A model generated the notes under the pieces. It worked only from the letters and a program-made list of their open reading frames with translations, was not told where the DNA came from and did not search any database. The translations under genes were made by a program, and so were the position numbers. Positions 61,370 through 64,000 of a DNA stretch of 64,000 nucleotides are shown one piece after another. The DNA is from Entrophospora sp. SA101 (lineage: Eukaryota > Glomeromycota > Glomeromycetes > Entrophosporales > Entrophosporaceae): the NCBI GenBank assembly GCA_958430865.1, contig CAUDNR010003312.1, positions 1 through 64,000 of the forward strand. The letters run 5' to 3'. How positions within the stretch are numbered: the first letter of the stretch is position 1; every line of letters starts with the position of its first letter.

Positions 61370-62045
61370 GTTTGTTTCTATTTGAATGAAATGAACAATA
61401 CAATAATGCTAATAAAAAGATGCAGTACCATGCATGTGCTTGTAGCAGGAACAGCTCAACCTCACACAACTGTTTGTATAAAAATTCATGTTACGACAAG
61501 TATCGAAGGTTTCATTAATTAATTGCACACCCATCCTTTGCTCAGAGTCGTGACCCAAATAAAATAACTTAAGTCATACTGAACCTTTTTGGGTCGTTTA
61601 TAAAACCAGAATTTTCTTCAAATAAAGGCTCCTGCCTGAATTGTGCCAGCAACTTCTAAAAAGTCTGGTATCTTGGGATTATATTATTTATTATATTAAT
61701 GTGATTATTTTACTAGGGTCGCTAGCTTTTAATTTCCGAAAAGAATACATGAAAATTTGATGATTAATGATTATGCGTTGTTCTCCTATCTATCAACTAT
61801 TGGAGTCTTCAATATACATACCATCGCCTGAAAAATCATCCCTGCTCCTGTCGCAATTCTTCTCCAACTGGATGATTTTGAAGTTACAATATTATCAAAA
61901 CAAAAATTTATTAGCACATAAGGGCTTTAAAAATATAGATTTGTAAAAGACCTGACTTTTGTGGTTTAAGGATTCTGATCGCAACTTTTGAAACTGCCTC
62001 TGTAAACTGTAAACACGGCAAGAAAATAATTTAGCCTTATGTACA
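61370..62045. other. Stretch with no supported gene
   Basis: Nothing with splice or motif support was found. Confidence 0.4.
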
Positions 62046-62270
62046 TATGTAAACTCGATAAGTCGGTTTTGGCCTAACTCGGCCAAAAAGTTTCACCTCT
62101 TTTTTTTACTATTTAGAAAAATTCGATAGTCGGTCGATCTATATAAAGTCGCGATAAGTGCTAATATTAAGTTGGTCAATCACTTGACCCAAGTATAATT
62201 AAATGAATCACGATAAATCGGTCTCACGTGATATTTCATTATGTGAAGGGTCATCATTACTATTTTAATA
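62046..62270. repeat. Dispersed repeat, copy 2
   Basis: Reverse-oriented relative of 27242-27421; the two share GTAAACTCGATAAGTCGG at one end and GTCATCATTACTATTTTA at the other. It contains three variants of CGATAAGTCGG. Confidence 0.7.
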
Positions 62271-62466
62271 ATGTGTGATTTAATAATTTTTTATTTGTAA
62301 TAAAATATCTGATGTTAATATTTTATTATCTCAGCAGTTGTACCTATCATAAAATAATATAACATTTGACCATATTGAGATATATCAAAACATCTTTTTT
62401 CCTTATTGTATTCAGAGCTTTATCATCCCTGTTGGCCATGTCCATATTCAATGTTCACTAATCAAG

Positions 62467-62616
62467 TAGTGATGTTAGCCGTTTAAAAATCCTTAGCCTG
62501 CTAAGCCGTTACTACCTAAATTGGTAATTCTATTTCTATAACCAGAAGGTAATACGGAAATCTATTACCAAATTTAGAAATTATGTATGCAGATTATTAG
62601 CCGGCTAACATCACTA
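62467..62616. mobile_element. Short inverted-repeat element (MITE-like), 150 bp
   Basis: TAGTGATGTTAGCCG at 62467 is matched by CGGCTAACATCACTA ending at 62616, with further imperfect pairing inside. No target duplication is seen. The right half is duplicated again at about 62982-63078 by the tandem repeat. Confidence 0.7.
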
Positions 62617-63443
62617 GTGCCATGTATTGACATAGGGCTTTTGCACACTTTTTGTTTCACAGAAGTCAATAAGAAGGTGTGATTTTATTGGTATTTGTTC
62701 ATACCTTCCACCTTAATAAAAGGTAAGTATATATTATATATATTAGCAGGTAAAACCAAATAGTCTAACACAATACTACATATACACTTACATATCCTCT
62801 TGGAAATGTTGATGATGCTCTTTCATTTTAATCCCATTAATGAGTAGCTCAATCTCCCATTCCATTTTAGCAATGTAAAAATCTAAAAGTCCATTCATTT
62901 TGTACATATGTCCAACATCTGTCAATAGATGCATTTCATCAGGAAGACAACTATTGATCATTCTATACAATTCCATTTGCCATTGGTAATTCTAATTCTA
63001 TAACCAGAAGGTAATACGGAAATCTATTACCAAATTTAGAAATTATGTATGCAGATTATTAGCCGGCTAACATCACTAGTGCCATGTATTGACATAGGGC
63101 TTTTGCACACTTTTTGTTTCACAGAAGTCAATAAGAAGGTGTGATTTTATTGGTATTTGTTCATACCTTCCACCTTAATAAAAGGTAAGTATATATTATA
63201 TATATTAGCAGGTAAAACCAAATAGTCTAACACAATACTACATATACACTTACATATCCTCTTGGAAATGTTGATGATGCTCTTTCATTTTAATCCCATT
63301 AATGAGTAGCTCAATCTCCCATTCCATTTTAGCAATGTAAAAATCTAAAAGTCCATTCATTTTGTACATATGTCCAACATCTGTCAATAGATGCATTTCA
63401 TCAGGAAGACAACTATTGATCATTCTATACAATTCCATTTGCC
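62520..63443. repeat. Tandem duplication, two units of 462 bp
   Basis: 62520-62981 and 62982-63443 are nearly identical (one visible change: TATTTCTA against TAATTCTA near the start). Each unit holds half of the MITE above and the 3' part of a Crinkler-like exon. Confidence 0.95.
62788..62980 (-). pseudogene. Duplicated 3' part of the Crinkler-like exon
   Basis: Repeats the C-terminal 62 codons of the exon at 63254-63657 (MELYRMINSCLPDEMHLLTD onward) and lacks its N-terminal half, because the duplication boundary falls inside the exon. Confidence 0.75.
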
Positions 63444-63657
63444 ATGGACACTCCAATAATCTTTTCTCACATTTTGTTTGTCCTACATTGTTTATCAACA
63501 CTTTAGGATTTACCCTCAATAATGCTTCCCTGCAAGGTATGATCAGCAGAGATTTTTTTGAACCATCTATTGACAACATAAGTTTGAATTGTAGATTGAG
63601 GACTCCTATCATGTGTAAAGCTCCTAACGGGTCAGGTTCAGGTGGGTTAAGCATCAA
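63250..63657 (-). CDS. Crinkler-like (CRN, nuclease-fold) protein, exon or partial gene
   Basis: A 135-codon minus-strand frame contains LLECPWQMELYRMINSCLP, LTDVGHMYKMNGLLDFYIA and KMEWEIELLINGIKMKEHHQ. This layout (W/P-Q-x-E-F/L-YR, DVG, G-x-LDFY, W-x-IELL-x-x-G, EH) resembles the restriction-endonuclease-like domain of Crinkler-type proteins common in glomeromycotan fungi. D in LDFY and E in IELL are candidate active-site acids. Near the end a consensus donor GTAAGT (from 63253 downward) suggests the exon stops at 63254 and the gene continues, or once did. The first ATG lies in a foldback repeat, so the true start may be further in. Function unproven; such proteins are called effectors or conflict proteins. 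Confidence 0.55.
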   Translation of the reverse strand: MMLNPPEPDPLGALHMIGVLNLQFKLMLSIDGSKKSLLIIPCREALLRVNPKVLINNVGQTKCEKRLLECPWQMELYRMINSCLPDEMHLLTDVGHMYKMNGLLDFYIAKMEWEIELLINGIKMKEHHQHFQEDM

Positions 63658-63683
63658 CCCAAACCCGACCTGTTAGGAGCTTT
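63617..63683. repeat. 67-bp foldback (hairpin) sequence
   Basis: AAAGCTCCTAACGGGTC on the left pairs with GACCTGTTAGGAGCTTT on the right with one mismatch. The interior is also partly complementary (GGTGGGTT against AACCC). It overlaps the presumed 5' end of the Crinkler-like frame. Confidence 0.8.
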
Positions 63684-64000
63684 AATTCTGACCAGAGCTA
63701 TACTTTTTTTTTTATTGGTTTATCAACAAAAAAAACTTTTATTTTACCCAAAAGAACCACATGTTGTTATAAGTCAAGTCAATAAAATAACTGCAAAAGA
63801 ATTTTGAAGTAGTATTCAACGATCTTGAAAGAATTCTAAGGTTGTTCTTTATACTTTTTGTGCATACATGAGAGTTAACATGTGAGGATGGTGAGGTTTG
63901 GGAATTTTCTTATTTTATTATGTAATAACAATTAGCACCCAAATTTTATATTAAAATGTTGATCATTTCTCTGATTCATTTGTGAATCTAAAAATTGGCA
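63684..64000. other. Unassigned end of window
   Basis: No gene, repeat or structure was recognised. Confidence 0.4.

Overview
The window is AT-rich eukaryotic DNA with short (about 60-150 bp) GT-AG introns, many A/T homopolymers and ATT/AAT microsatellites, and abundant decayed DNA transposons. The gene set (CHORD protein, ERB1/BOP1, NOP10, DENND11/LCHN-like, FAM204A-like, bHLH, AAA ATPase, cupredoxin) and the lineage-type repeats (Tc1/mariner-like DDE fragment, hAT relics, a Crinkler-like exon) suggest a fungus, most probably a Glomeromycotina arbuscular mycorrhizal species such as Rhizophagus. That placement is inference; no rRNA or marker gene is present.

Layout. A block of about 19.7 kb occurs twice as a giant inverted repeat. 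Left arm A is 541-20336 and right arm B is 32362-51998 (B position = 52698 minus A position; 52539 minus A for A below 3228). The first about 5.6 kb of A occurs a third time in direct orientation as arm C (52009-about 57590, offset +51473). Each full arm holds, in A orientation: a CHORD/CS co-chaperone gene; a 5 kb graveyard of transposon relics; a 2OG-Fe(II) oxygenase; a cupredoxin-domain membrane protein; a 3.2 kb gene-empty stretch; a mitochondrial-type AAA ATPase; and ERB1/BOP1. The last two are divergent from a 93-bp shared promoter. A 10-N gap (51999-52008) sits exactly on the symmetry point between B and C.

The 12-kb centre between arms A and B (20337-32361) has a partial FAM204A copy ended by a second 10-N gap (21514-21523), relics of a repeated gene family, a complete DENND11/LCHN-like gene, NOP10, an orphan terminal exon, a hAT transposase relic, the intact FAM204A gene and a bHLH-zipper gene. 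The bHLH gene's last codons run into arm B.

After arm C the sequence changes (57590 onward) from near-identity to only diverged similarity with arm A. It continues into an accessory region with two hAT-type MITEs carrying 8-bp target duplications, fragments of unrecognised genes, microsatellites, a dispersed repeat, a 462-bp tandem duplication and a Crinkler-like exon.

The genes form no pathway, although ERB1 and NOP10 both serve ribosome biogenesis. The dominant question is whether the inverted triplication is real or an assembly product. The sequence alone cannot settle this. The gap on the symmetry axis and identical microsatellite lengths favour collapsed or misjoined haplotypes, while a 159-bp indel and scattered SNPs show the copies are not simple duplicates of one contig. 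Where A, B and C copies of a gene are listed, the biology is described once under the first copy.
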